Program-made: the position numbers and the translations under genes | Source: Thiosocius sp963736445 | Lineage (GTDB): Bacteria > Pseudomonadota > Gammaproteobacteria > Chromatiales > Chromatiaceae | Length of the DNA: 64,000 nucleotides | Assembly (NCBI GenBank): GCA_963736445.1 | Contig: CAVTOY010000017.1 | Span: 3,122-67,121, forward strand | Reading direction: 5' to 3' | The notes under the pieces: model-generated | What the model was told of the DNA's origin: nothing | The model's database searches: none | The model's input: only the letters and a program-made list of their open reading frames with translations | Part shown: positions 32,614-40,958 of the stretch, in pieces | Layout: each line of letters opens with the position of its first letter | How positions within the stretch are numbered: position 1 is the stretch's first letter

Positions 32614-33914
32614 GGAAGCGCCGACATAGTCTCTCGGGCCGTCTCCTGTTGCTGTTTATAGTGACGGCCGTGCTGCTGGCGTTCATCGTACGCACGGGTT
32701 TTCGGATTGCACTCGATCAGAATATGAAGGAGATGGCGGCGCCGCATCTCGCCGAGTACGTGCAGCACCTGCTGGATGAACTCGGCAATCCGCCAACCAC
32801 CGCGAGCGCAGCTGCGCTGGCCGAGCGATTGCCGTTACGGATTTACCTGTCGGGAGGGCAGGACTGGTCGACGGGTGGTGCGACGCCGTCGCTCAACCCA
32901 CGTCACAGCGTATCGCGTATGTTGCCTGACGGTTCGATGTTCCAGGTCAGTCGCGGTCACGAGGGGTTCGTGGTCCGCACGCAACGGGACGGTGTCACGA
33001 TCGTTCTTGCGCCAGTGGGGTTCGAGTGGGCCGAGTACGCGCGATTGACGGTGATTCTGACGATCGTCGCGCTGTTGATCGTGCTCGTGCTTGCCTACCA
33101 TGCCATCCGTCGCCTGTTCCGTCCGATTGAGGCTATCCAGGCGGGTGTCGCACGCGTCGGGTCAGGTGATCTCGAACATCGCCTGAACGTTCGGCGACGC
33201 GACGAATTGGGTGAGCTGGCCGCCAGCGTCAACGCCATGGCCGACGACATTCAGCAGATGCTGGAGGCCAAGCGAGAGCTGCTATTGGCCATCAGTCACG
33301 AGCTGCGTTCGCCCCTGACGCGTGCCCGGGTGAATGCTGAACTGCTGGACGACAATTCGTCACGCCGGGCGCTTTTGTCTGACCTGGGAGAACTGGAATC
33401 TCTGCTTGCTGAGCTGCTGGAATCTGAGCGACTCAGCGGGCGGCACGTTGCACTGAATCGCCAGGCCGTGGATCCCAGCGCGTTGCTGCAAGAGTTGGTG
33501 GCGGAATCATTCAAAGACGTATCGCTGGAATTGGACCTCGACCCCCAGGGAACCTGGATCTCACTGGATCCCGTGCGGATTCGCCTGCTGGTGCGGAATC
33601 TGCTGAACAACGCGCTAGATCATACGCCGCTCGGTCAGGCTCCACCGGGGCTGGCCAGCCACGTTGGCGACACCGTCTGGCGCTTGTCGGTCACTGATCA
33701 TGGGCCGGGCGTCGCAGTCGAACACCTGGGGCGTCTGACAGAGCCCTTTTATCGGGCGGACCCCTCAAGGCAGCGCGCCAGCGGTGGCGTTGGGCTCGGT
33801 CTTTATCTGAGCCGCGTTATTGCCGAAGCGCATGGCGGCAAACTCGAGGTTACCAGCGGTCTCGGAAAAGGAATGCAGGTGCGGTTTGAGTTGCCGCTTC
33901 CTGTAGACGGCTGA
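32610..33914 (+). CDS. CpxA-like sensor histidine kinase
   Basis: A 434-residue membrane kinase. An N-terminal membrane helix (LLLLFIVTAVLLAFIVRTGF) and a second near residue 150 (LTVILTIVALLIVLVLAYHA) flank a periplasmic loop of about 120 residues. A HAMP domain follows, then the H-box AISHELRSPLTRARVNAELL, the N-box VRNLLNNALDHTP, and G boxes DHGPGV and GGVGLGLYLSRVIAEAHGG. The start is an unusual TTG at 32610 overlapping the regulator stop (TTGA); no later start keeps the first membrane helix. It presumably phosphorylates the adjacent regulator in response to envelope stress. A MITE-like element begins 15 bp after its stop. Confidence 0.9.
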   Translation: MRKRRHSLSGRLLLLFIVTAVLLAFIVRTGFRIALDQNMKEMAAPHLAEYVQHLLDELGNPPTTASAAALAERLPLRIYLSGGQDWSTGGATPSLNPRHSVSRMLPDGSMFQVSRGHEGFVVRTQRDGVTIVLAPVGFEWAEYARLTVILTIVALLIVLVLAYHAIRRLFRPIEAIQAGVARVGSGDLEHRLNVRRRDELGELAASVNAMADDIQQMLEAKRELLLAISHELRSPLTRARVNAELLDDNSSRRALLSDLGELESLLAELLESERLSGRHVALNRQAVDPSALLQELVAESFKDVSLELDLDPQGTWISLDPVRIRLLVRNLLNNALDHTPLGQAPPGLASHVGDTVWRLSVTDHGPGVAVEHLGRLTEPFYRADPSRQRASGGVGLGLYLSRVIAEAHGGKLEVTSGLGKGMQVRFELPLPVDG

Positions 33915-33928
33915 CTCACGAGGGTTAA

Positions 33929-34183
33929 CCTGCATGTTGCACCAGTCGGTCGTGGACGGGCGCGAATGAATCGGCAGAGATGCGGCGAAAGTCATATTCG
34001 CAGCGCTTTCTCGAAGGAACAGTTTGTCCCCCGTCCCCGATCTATCCAGGCCCTCGCTTGTCCAGGCACGCTTGTACTTGGTCTTCACTCAAGTGGTAGC
34101 TGTGGCTACCACTTTCGCTCCAGCCCGGCGTCCAAACGCACCTGGCCGGCGCGATCATCCCGGATACTGGTGCAACATGCAGG
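33929..34183 (+). mobile_element. 255-bp MITE-like element, copy 1 (TSD TTAA)
   Basis: Bounded by perfect 18-bp terminal inverted repeats CCTGCATGTTGCACCAGT and its complement. It is flanked by TTAA on both sides (33925-33928, 34184-34187), a 4-bp target duplication. A hairpin with 10-bp arms AAGTGGTAGC/GCTACCACTT lies inside at 34091-34114. It carries no transposase; a 73-codon open frame inside is probably incidental. The second copy at 42968 is inverted and differs at one position by eye. The YTAR-type target fits mobilisation in trans by an IS5-group transposase. Confidence 0.88.
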
Positions 34184-34187
34184 TTAA

Positions 34188-34783
34188 GGATCAAAGGGAC
34201 CGCTTATGCGGTAGATAACTGCGTATCGAAAGGTTCTTAACCTGATCTTGCGGATGCGTGATTAAACTTCCCGGTAAATCGCCGGCCTCAACGCAATGCG
34301 TGCGAGCGTCTCGTGTAGATGGGTTTCAAATCGGTGGGCGAGTTCGCGCCGTTCACCCGATACTTCGACATCGCGCCCCAGATCGAGGCTTTCCAACAGC
34401 GCTTCGACGACACCCAGGGTTTCTTCCCGCAGCAGCTGCTGACGCATTACGCATCGAGTTCCCTGACTGACCGCGGAAGGCAGGAGCACCGGTACTGTTC
34501 AGATTTCGTCAGTAGCGTAGAGGAAGCGCTGCGCCTCTCGGTTTGCCGTTCGACCGCAACAGTGGTCGTGCGAATCTGTATACCGGAGCGATAACCCGCT
34601 CGCAGTATTGCGGGCGCCTAAATGCGCTATGCTGGACGTCGGACCACCGACCTAGCGAAGCCAGCCGCGCTGGTCGTCGTCGAGGCACTGGAGGGTTCTT
34701 ACCCCAGTCCAGGGTGAATTGGCTTGAAGCATGGCAGCGGAGCGGTCTTTGCCAGCCGGGCCCCTCCCGGACAGGATTGCAGT
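34188..34783. other. 600-bp gap after MITE copy 1
   Basis: No supported gene. A minus-strand frame at 34262-34489 (75 codons, charged helical C-terminus RRELAHRFETHLHETLARIA) might be a small gene or a relic, but has no recognisable family. Confidence 0.35.
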
Positions 34784-35554
34784 ATGCACAAGCTCGTGAC
34801 CGTCTTCGCTATCGTGGGTGTTGCCGCACTGCTCGAAGGGTGTCTGTACTACCGCCTGGCCCAGACCTACCGGCAGCTCTGCGACGAAAGCCCTCGCATC
34901 ACCATCGTTCAGCTGGACGCCGGGGACAGGGTCCTGGTCTTCGACGAGCCCACGCTCTTCGACACGGATGTCGCCTGTTTGATGGGCGCCGCCCCGTCGA
35001 TTGCCGAAGCCACGCGTCTTGGCAAGCGGTGGCTCTACGTGGCCAGCCCTGTCGGTTCCGGTGGGTCGGCAGACAGGGCGATCACCGTCGATCTTGCCTT
35101 CGCGCTTGTGGAGGGAAGGTACAAGCTTTCGCGGGCAACGATACCCGCGCAACTGGAGAAGATTCTCTCGCGTCACCTGATCGACCAGTCCATCGAGGCC
35201 GCCTGCAACGGTGAGCTCGACCTGATCAGGCAAACCGCCCGAGTCGATCTCTCGGGCATCGACCATACTTCCCTTCCCGACCGAACGTCGGTTATCGAAC
35301 TGTTCGGTCCGCCCAATGGCCCGGCGACCGCTGACGGCGCGCTATCCTGGCGCTACTGTCTCGGCAGCTGCGCGGCTCGCGATGATCCAGGGAGGATGTC
35401 GAACGTGGACGTAGTCTTCGACCCCTCAGGGCATATCAAGCGTGTCACGGCCGACTATCTACAATACTCCGCCGATGCGAATTTCACCGCGGAACGGGCG
35501 ACGGTAATGTTTCGCGGTTCGATTGCCCAAATTTCCCTGGACTGCGGGTTATGA
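34784..35554 (+). CDS. Putative lipoprotein of unknown function
   Basis: A 256-residue protein with a lipoprotein signal peptide (VTVFAIVGVAALLEGC, lipobox Cys20). The mature part has about four cysteines, including YCLGSC, and a strand-rich C-terminus (NVDVVFDPSGHIKRVTADYL) resembling small periplasmic BamE/SmpA-like folds in its GPP.. DG.LSWRY pattern, though I cannot assign it. The start at 34784 is the only one giving a proper signal sequence. It is isolated between a gap and the convergent bufferin operon. Confidence 0.75.
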   Translation: MHKLVTVFAIVGVAALLEGCLYYRLAQTYRQLCDESPRITIVQLDAGDRVLVFDEPTLFDTDVACLMGAAPSIAEATRLGKRWLYVASPVGSGGSADRAITVDLAFALVEGRYKLSRATIPAQLEKILSRHLIDQSIEAACNGELDLIRQTARVDLSGIDHTSLPDRTSVIELFGPPNGPATADGALSWRYCLGSCAARDDPGRMSNVDVVFDPSGHIKRVTADYLQYSADANFTAERATVMFRGSIAQISLDCGL

Positions 35555-35656
35555 CCACCGGGGTCGGGTTTCGCTGCGCTTGTATTGCTTGGGCGCTTCA
35601 TATCGGAATGCCATGCCACTCCGGCTTGGCATTGACCGGCCGGTGAGATTTTCAGG

Positions 35657-36190
35657 TCAGGCGCGCTTCCCCGATTCCAGCCCAATCAGTCGGTCCATCG
35701 ACAGAATTCCCGGTCCCCGCGCAATGATCGAAAACATCACCACTGCCCACCAGGCAGCGGGATTCCACCAGTGATCCCAGGTTGGGAACACGGCCAGCTG
35801 GATGAACAGCGTCATGCCGAGTAAACCGAGCGCGCCGAGGCGCGTAAACAGGCCAATCACCAACAGCACCGGCAGGACAATCTCCATGACGCCGGCCATC
35901 ACGGCGAATGATTCGATGACCGTAATCAGCGAAGAGCCTTCTTCGTAGTCGAGGACCTTCGGGTCGCACAGGAGCAGGGCGCCTTCCCTTACGGGATCTG
36001 GGCAGAAAAACTCATAGAGAAACAGGTCGTACTTCTGTTCGTCGAAGTCGAACCACCCGTTCCACTTGGTGAGTCCCGACTCGAAAAAGACTTTGGCGCC
36101 CATCAGCCGAAGCAGTAGCAGCGCTATGTCTTCCAAGTATCGGGTGATACCGGTCGCGAAGGACTGATAGAGGTTGATGATCGAATTCAT
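35657..36190 (-). CDS. DoxX-family membrane protein of bufferin operon
   Basis: A 177-residue membrane protein of the DoxX family with about four helices (RYLEDIALLLLRLMGAKVFF, SFAVMAGVMEIVLPVLLVIG, LGLLGMTLFIQLAVFPTWDH, AWWAVVMFSIIARGPGILSM). DoxX-like proteins accompany bufferin and related MNIO peptide clusters, probably supporting redox or membrane functions. Its ATG overlaps the bufC stop by four bases. It is the last gene of the bufA-bufB-bufC-doxX operon. Confidence 0.88.
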   Translation of the reverse strand: MNSIINLYQSFATGITRYLEDIALLLLRLMGAKVFFESGLTKWNGWFDFDEQKYDLFLYEFFCPDPVREGALLLCDPKVLDYEEGSSLITVIESFAVMAGVMEIVLPVLLVIGLFTRLGALGLLGMTLFIQLAVFPTWDHWWNPAAWWAVVMFSIIARGPGILSMDRLIGLESGKRA

Positions 36191-36957
36191 TTGGACGGCT
36201 CTTTCAGTTGCAGGATGTTGTTTTGAAGCAACGCAGCGAAGGTTTCGGCGAGATCGAAAGACGCGTCAACCTCGTAAGCGCGTGCTGCGGCATCGCCCAG
36301 GGTTGCGACGTCTGCGAGTGTATTGATGAAGGCAGACTCTGCGTCGTCCAAGGCCTTGATATGAATATGGCCGTCGAGACGCCAGAGCATTGCCAGGTGC
36401 ACGCGTTTGGTGAGCGCAACGGCTTCGGCCAGCTCGCCGTGGTCTCGCAGCATTGCCCAGGTATCGACGATGCTGTGCTCGATCTGGACCAGCTGGACAT
36501 GCGGGGTCAGATGCACGCCCACCGCAGTCACGTCAGTGTCTTTGGCGCCCATGTGTTCGATATCCGCCGGTGCCAGTGGCAGTCCTTCTGCTGCGAAATA
36601 GCTTTCGAGCCACGCCGCGTCGATTGCTGCCGCGTCAGCCAAATAGTCGAGCCCGTTTTCTCCTTCCCGCTGACGGATGAAGTCAGTAAGACGCTCGCCG
36701 TAGCCCACCAGCGTAGAGCGAGTCGGCGGATACTGATCGACATAAGCACGCGCCAGGTCGCGGAAGTAGTCGTTGCCGACGATCGCCCTGACCACCGGGT
36801 AATTCGCGGCAAGTCCATCAGTGCACGTTCTGAGGTAGCCGTTTCGGTACACGCTAAGCAACGCCGGGTTCGCCTGCTCGTCTATAAACTCGGCAATCGC
36901 GGCTGTCTCGCCGGTCGTCAGGAAGTCCTCGAATGCACTGAAGTAGGCGTCAAGCAT
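36187..36957 (-). CDS. bufC: BufC/HvfC-like DUF2063 protein (MNIO partner)
   Basis: A 256-residue DUF2063 protein: the N-terminal putative DNA-binding/leader-recognition domain (LLSVYRNGYLRTCTDGLAAN and YPVVRAIVGNDYFRDLARAY) and a C-terminal domain beginning near residue 120. In MNIO systems the DUF2063 partner binds the precursor leader and presents it to the MNIO enzyme. It overlaps bufB by eight bases and the DoxX gene by four, so the three are translationally coupled. Confidence 0.88.
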   Translation of the reverse strand: MLDAYFSAFEDFLTTGETAAIAEFIDEQANPALLSVYRNGYLRTCTDGLAANYPVVRAIVGNDYFRDLARAYVDQYPPTRSTLVGYGERLTDFIRQREGENGLDYLADAAAIDAAWLESYFAAEGLPLAPADIEHMGAKDTDVTAVGVHLTPHVQLVQIEHSIVDTWAMLRDHGELAEAVALTKRVHLAMLWRLDGHIHIKALDDAESAFINTLADVATLGDAAARAYEVDASFDLAETFAALLQNNILQLKEPSK

Positions 36958-37804
36958 GCGCCGAGTCCTTCAGGCTGAGCTCGGACTGCAGGCGATCGCA
37001 ACGAGATTTCTCGCGCATCAATTCGGCAAAAGACGGCAGGTTCGCGTCGCGTTCTAGCAGCACGGGCTTTGTTCCCAGATGGCGTAGCGCAAATGCGAGC
37101 AGCGCCCAAACAGGCTCCGATACCGCAGCCGCGTGACTGTCGATCAGCAAGGCATCTCCAAAGTGTTCATCAGGCGTATGTCCGGCGATATGGATCTCGC
37201 CGACGAGATCACTGGGTAGCGACTCGATGTAACGCTCGGCGTTCATGCCGCAGTTGTTGGCGCTGATGTAAAGGTTGTTGACGTCAAACAGCAGCCCGCA
37301 GCCAGTGCGCTTGGCGACTTCGACCAGGAAGTCGGGTTCGTCCATCTCGCTTTTGATGGGCAGATAGTTGCTGGGGTTCTCGATCAGGATGCGTCGACCG
37401 ATCCCGTTTTGGAAATGATCGATTCCATCCACGAGATTCTGCAACGACTCCCGCGTTCTCGGCAGAGGCAGCAGGTCGGCAAAGTATTGCGATCGCGTTC
37501 TCGACCACACCGCATGTTCGGAAACAGCGGCTGGATTCACGAGATCGACAAGGCGCCGGAGAGCCTTTAGGTGCTGTGCTGTCGGTAATTCGGGCCCACC
37601 GAGCGAGGCGCCGACGCCGTGGAGGCTGATCGGGAATCGCTCCGCGGCGGACAGCAGGCCCTCGAGTCGAGGGCCGCCTCCGATCATGTAGTTCTCGGGA
37701 TGTACCTCGAACCAAGTTTCACCGGGCTTCAGCGCCAGGGCCCCAGCGAAGTATTCCGGCTTCAGGCTGACGCCGGTCGCGGCCGGTAGATCGGTGAAAC
37801 GCAT
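36950..37804 (-). CDS. bufB: BufB MNIO enzyme (DUF692)
   Basis: A 284-residue DUF692/MNIO multinuclear iron oxidase with a TIM-barrel fold. The metal-ligand segments are all visible: the PENYMIGGG and LHGVGASLGG strands, SEHAVWS, LIENPSNYL, LLFDVNNLYISANN, EIHIAGHTPDEHFG, LLIDSHAAAVSEPVW and LLERDANLPSF. MNIO enzymes convert cysteines of the precursor into heterocycles (thiooxazoles in bufferins). It lies 6 bp downstream of the precursor gene. Confidence 0.93.
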   Translation of the reverse strand: MRFTDLPAATGVSLKPEYFAGALALKPGETWFEVHPENYMIGGGPRLEGLLSAAERFPISLHGVGASLGGPELPTAQHLKALRRLVDLVNPAAVSEHAVWSRTRSQYFADLLPLPRTRESLQNLVDGIDHFQNGIGRRILIENPSNYLPIKSEMDEPDFLVEVAKRTGCGLLFDVNNLYISANNCGMNAERYIESLPSDLVGEIHIAGHTPDEHFGDALLIDSHAAAVSEPVWALLAFALRHLGTKPVLLERDANLPSFAELMREKSRCDRLQSELSLKDSAHA

Positions 37805-37810
37805 GAGGTG

Positions 37811-38176
37811 TTATGGATTGTTGGTGTCCAGCGGTGACAGTGAAGCCGTGCCGTGAGGCGTCTGGATGAATTCACACGAACCCTTCGGTGCGTAAGTCCA
37901 GGCGTTACCCTGGAAATCTACCGTCGATGTGCCCTCGCAGCTCGTACCGGGACCCGCCTTGCAGTCGTTCTCGCCGGCGAGCGCGACACCGTAGCACTTG
38001 TCCTTGCGGCCTGGCAGGCGCGCGCCTTCCTTCCAGGATGCAACCGCCTCCTTGATTTTGGCCGGTGCGGAATCGACGACGATCAACTGATCGTTTGGCT
38101 TGGCCGAGACGCCCCCGGCTGCTGCCAGGGCTGCGCCGGTTAGCAGTGCTGTCGCGATATTCTTGGAGAGATTCAT
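37811..38176 (-). CDS. bufA: BufA1-type bufferin precursor (DUF2282)
   Basis: A 121-residue precursor. A Sec-type signal (TALLTGAALAAAGGVSAKP) precedes a mature part with exactly four cysteines in the BufA1 pattern: DKCYGVALAGENDC, GPGTSCEGTS, and PKGSCEF after NAWTYAP. Bufferins are periplasmic ribosomal peptides whose modified cysteines bind copper and buffer metal stress. The C-terminal extension QTPHGTASLSPLDTNNP is unmodified-looking. First gene of the operon. The upstream region 38177-38250 should contain its metal-responsive promoter. Confidence 0.92.
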   Translation of the reverse strand: MNLSKNIATALLTGAALAAAGGVSAKPNDQLIVVDSAPAKIKEAVASWKEGARLPGRKDKCYGVALAGENDCKAGPGTSCEGTSTVDFQGNAWTYAPKGSCEFIQTPHGTASLSPLDTNNP

Positions 38177-38718
38177 GCTATTTCCTCGCTAATGATGGTT
38201 TCGTGGCCGCGACAGCATTGCGTCGCTTGATTCAATAGACCCAGCAGGGGAGGCAATTCTTACAGCCGATTATCGATTCCGGCGGTGAGATTGCAAGCGA
38301 CTTACAGTTTGTAAGGTTATCTGGGGATGCTAAGCTGCGATCCCGTCCTTGATCTTCATGACCGCGTCTTTTTCTGCGATCTGTCGGCAAAGCGGGAATG
38401 CCCACGGTGATCAGGGCGTTGCTTTCGAGAACGATTTGGAGCTGCTTCAATAGTCGCGGCGGCCATGGCGTGTCGTCGATGATCGGTTGAACCCACAACA
38501 GTCGTCGGTCATAGGGTTCGGGGCAACTGCGCAAGTCGCAATAATTATTTCTCTGATTACCGTCTATACCTAAAGGTCTAGCCCGCTGATTTCACCGTTT
38601 TCCATCGCGAGCGTATCGGGCCGCGCAGTAGGTAATCGGTGAGATCAGCGGGCTAGCGATGCACCGCTCAACGTGGACTGTCTCTAGGCAAACGTTTCAG
38701 ACCAAAGGAGATAAACAG
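38177..38718. other. Divergent gap between bufferin operon and usp gene
   Basis: 540 bp holding dispersed repeat copy D (38386-38470) and the two outward promoters. The remaining sequence shows no gene. Confidence 0.45.
38386..38470 (+). repeat. Dispersed intergenic repeat, copy D
   Basis: Reads GGGAATGCCCACGGTGATCA, GGGCGTTGCTTTCGAGAACG and TTCAATAGTCGCGGCGGCC, aligning to copies A-C after the shared start. Confidence 0.55.
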
Positions 38719-39144
38719 ATGCGCAGATTCGAAAAGATTCTAGTAGCGGTTGACCTGGGGCAAGACAGTTCCTGGAAAGAAGCGCTGCCCACGGCGGTCG
38801 ACCAGGCGCAACACGCGGCTGGCGAGCTGCATATTGTCACCGTCGTCCCCGAGGAGCCCCCACAGCTTGCCTGGCTCCCTGAAGACTACAGCACGAAGAT
38901 GATCGCATACGCCAACTCGCAATTGGCGAAGCTGATCGAAACAAACGTTCCGGAACAGATGGGAGCCCAACCGCACGTGCGCCAGGGCACGATCTATAGC
39001 GAAATCGTGAAGCTTGCGAAGGAGATTGACATAGATTTGATCATCATGGCTTCCCACCGGCCCGAGCTGAAGGATTTCCTGCTCGGTCCCAATGCGGCGA
39101 GGGTCGTACGTCATGCCGACTGTCCGGTATTGGTCATTCGCTGA
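38719..39144 (+). CDS. Universal stress protein (UspA family)
   Basis: A 141-residue single-domain Usp. It starts with FEKILVAVDLGQDSSWKEAL and ends with the family block IDLIIMASHRPELKDFLLGP then ADCPVLVIR. The canonical G-2x-G-9x-G(S/T) ATP motif is degenerate (LGPNAARVVRHADC), so it may be of the non-ATP-binding UspA subgroup. A site AAAGGAG precedes the ATG at 38719. It lies upstream of the symporter gene but 187 bp apart, so co-transcription is uncertain. Confidence 0.9.
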   Translation: MRRFEKILVAVDLGQDSSWKEALPTAVDQAQHAAGELHIVTVVPEEPPQLAWLPEDYSTKMIAYANSQLAKLIETNVPEQMGAQPHVRQGTIYSEIVKLAKEIDIDLIIMASHRPELKDFLLGPNAARVVRHADCPVLVIR

Positions 39145-39331
39145 TCGCCGTGATATTCAATTTTCCGAAGATTCGTATGCAGCAGGTTCGATAAGCTGAA
39201 TCAACGTCAGCTAAATGGCACGTAATGATAACCAAAAATACACATGACCCTCTATGCGCATGCGTTATTTCGCCCGATATCCCGTGGCGTCTACCCATGT
39301 GGGGTGTGTCTCAAATTGGAGGATTCAAGTA

Positions 39332-40711
39332 GTGGAAGCTCTCACAAATGCGGTAAGCGCGATAAATGGTGTGGTCTGGGGTCCATTGATGCTGGTGCTC
39401 ATTCTTGGCACCGGGCTGTTTCTGCAGATAGGCCTCAAGATCCTGCCGATACGTAAACTCGTTTTCGGCTTCAAACTTTTATGGAAGGGGAGGGTACCCC
39501 CGAGCGAAGGAAAAGGCGAAATCAGCCCATTCAACGCGTTGATGACGTCCCTGGCTGCCACCATCGGCACCGGCAATATCGCTGGTGTCGCGACGGCAAT
39601 TTTTCTCGGCGGACCGGGTGCACTGTTCTGGATGTGGTGTACGGCGCTGGTCGGTATGGCGACCAAATACGCCGAAGCAGTCTGTGCGGTGAAGTATCGG
39701 GAAGTCGACGAACTCGGCAACCACGTCGGTGGCCCCATGTACTACATCAAGAACGGCCTGAGCAAAAAGTGGCTGTGGCTGGCCCCGACGTTCGCCGGTT
39801 TCGGGACGATCGCCGGTTTCGGTATCGGCAATACGGTGCAGGCCAACTCGGTGGCCGATGTGTTGAGTTCGTCTTATGGTATCCCCACCTGGGTGACGGG
39901 CGTGGTGCTGTTGGTGCTGGTGGGCGCGGTTATTCTTGGCGGAATCAAGCGTATCGCGCAGGTTGCCGGTAAGTTGGTGCCTTTCATGGCTATTGCCTAT
40001 CTGCTGGCGGGCCTGGTCGTTTTGAGTATCAACGCCGCCGAGATACCGGCTGCCTTTGGGTTGATTTTCACTCACGCATTTACCCCGACTGCAGCAACCG
40101 GCGGTTTCGCGGGAGCGGCCGTCTGGGCCGCTATACGCTTCGGCGTTGCCAGGGGGGTGTTTTCTAACGAGGCCGGTTTGGGTAGTGCGCCGATCGCCCA
40201 CGCCGCAGCACAGACCAAGGGTCCCATCAACCAAGGCCTGGTTGCGATGTTGGGTACCTTCATTGACACGCTTATCATCTGCAGCATTACCGGGTTGGCG
40301 ATCATCACCTCGGGTGCCTGGACTTCGGGTGAGACGGGCGCATCCCTGACCTCGGCGGCCTTCGAAACCACCATCCCCGGTGTGGGTGGGCATGTGGTGA
40401 CCATTGCGTTGGCCGTATTTGCATTCACAACCATGCTCGGTTGGTCGTTCTATGGCGAAAAGTGTGTGGAGTACCTGTTTGGCATCAAGTCCATCAAGCC
40501 ATTCCGTATTCTCTGGTGCCTGGCCGTACCACTCGGTGCCACTGCGAACCTTGGCTTTATCTGGCTGCTGGCCGACACTTTGAACGCACTGATGGCCGTG
40601 CCCAACCTGATCGCACTGATACTGCTGAGCCCGGTGGTATTCAAGTTAACGCGTGAATTTTTTGCCAGCGACGGAGCGAGTGAAGATCCGCCAGTGGGCG
40701 CTGCGGGCTGA
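39332..40711 (+). CDS. AGCS-family sodium:alanine/glycine symporter
   Basis: A 459-residue AGCS transporter with 11 or so membrane helices. Signature blocks are FNALMTSLAATIGTGNIAGV, GPGALFWMWCTALVGMATKY and VARGVFSNEAGLGSAPIAHA. Family members import L- or D-alanine and glycine with sodium. I choose the GTG at 39332 (VEALTNAV) with GGAG ten bases upstream; an ATG at 39254 adds 26 residues that are not family-like. Its position ahead of dgcN, dgcA and a D-amino acid aminotransferase suggests D-alanine (or another D-amino acid) as the physiological substrate. Confidence 0.92.
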   Translation: MEALTNAVSAINGVVWGPLMLVLILGTGLFLQIGLKILPIRKLVFGFKLLWKGRVPPSEGKGEISPFNALMTSLAATIGTGNIAGVATAIFLGGPGALFWMWCTALVGMATKYAEAVCAVKYREVDELGNHVGGPMYYIKNGLSKKWLWLAPTFAGFGTIAGFGIGNTVQANSVADVLSSSYGIPTWVTGVVLLVLVGAVILGGIKRIAQVAGKLVPFMAIAYLLAGLVVLSINAAEIPAAFGLIFTHAFTPTAATGGFAGAAVWAAIRFGVARGVFSNEAGLGSAPIAHAAAQTKGPINQGLVAMLGTFIDTLIICSITGLAIITSGAWTSGETGASLTSAAFETTIPGVGGHVVTIALAVFAFTTMLGWSFYGEKCVEYLFGIKSIKPFRILWCLAVPLGATANLGFIWLLADTLNALMAVPNLIALILLSPVVFKLTREFFASDGASEDPPVGAAG

Positions 40712-40958
40712 CAAGATAGATGCTGCATCGGTCAGGCCGGGTGAAGGAATGCCGGCCTGACCAGACTACAAGCCGTTTCCCTGCCCCGCTTTGCGTTTTC
40801 GTTCAGAGCTGCGCGGAGATTTTTCACGAAATGGAACGGGTCACCAGAGCAGGCGGATTTCGCCGTGGTGGGCGGGATCGCGACCCTGGGGATTTGCGAG
40901 GTAAAGCTTGCTCATTTGATCAGGGGAAATACCAGTTCTCGAAAACAGGACATGACGT
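40712..40958. other. Gap before dgcN
   Basis: No gene or clear terminator is seen. A promoter for dgcN-dgcA could be here. Confidence 0.35.

Noticed and set aside
33966..34187. 73-codon frame in the MITE, repeated in the second copy
   Set aside because: It is identical only because the elements are near-identical; it uses one terminal repeat as coding sequence and shows no family or start signal.
34262..34489. 75-codon minus-strand small gene
   Set aside because: Plausible charged helical C-terminus but no homology I recognise and no clear ribosome binding site; recorded only within the gap entry.
39479..40393. 304-codon minus-strand frame opposite the AGCS gene
   Set aside because: Opposes conserved transporter signature blocks and has no recognisable domain.
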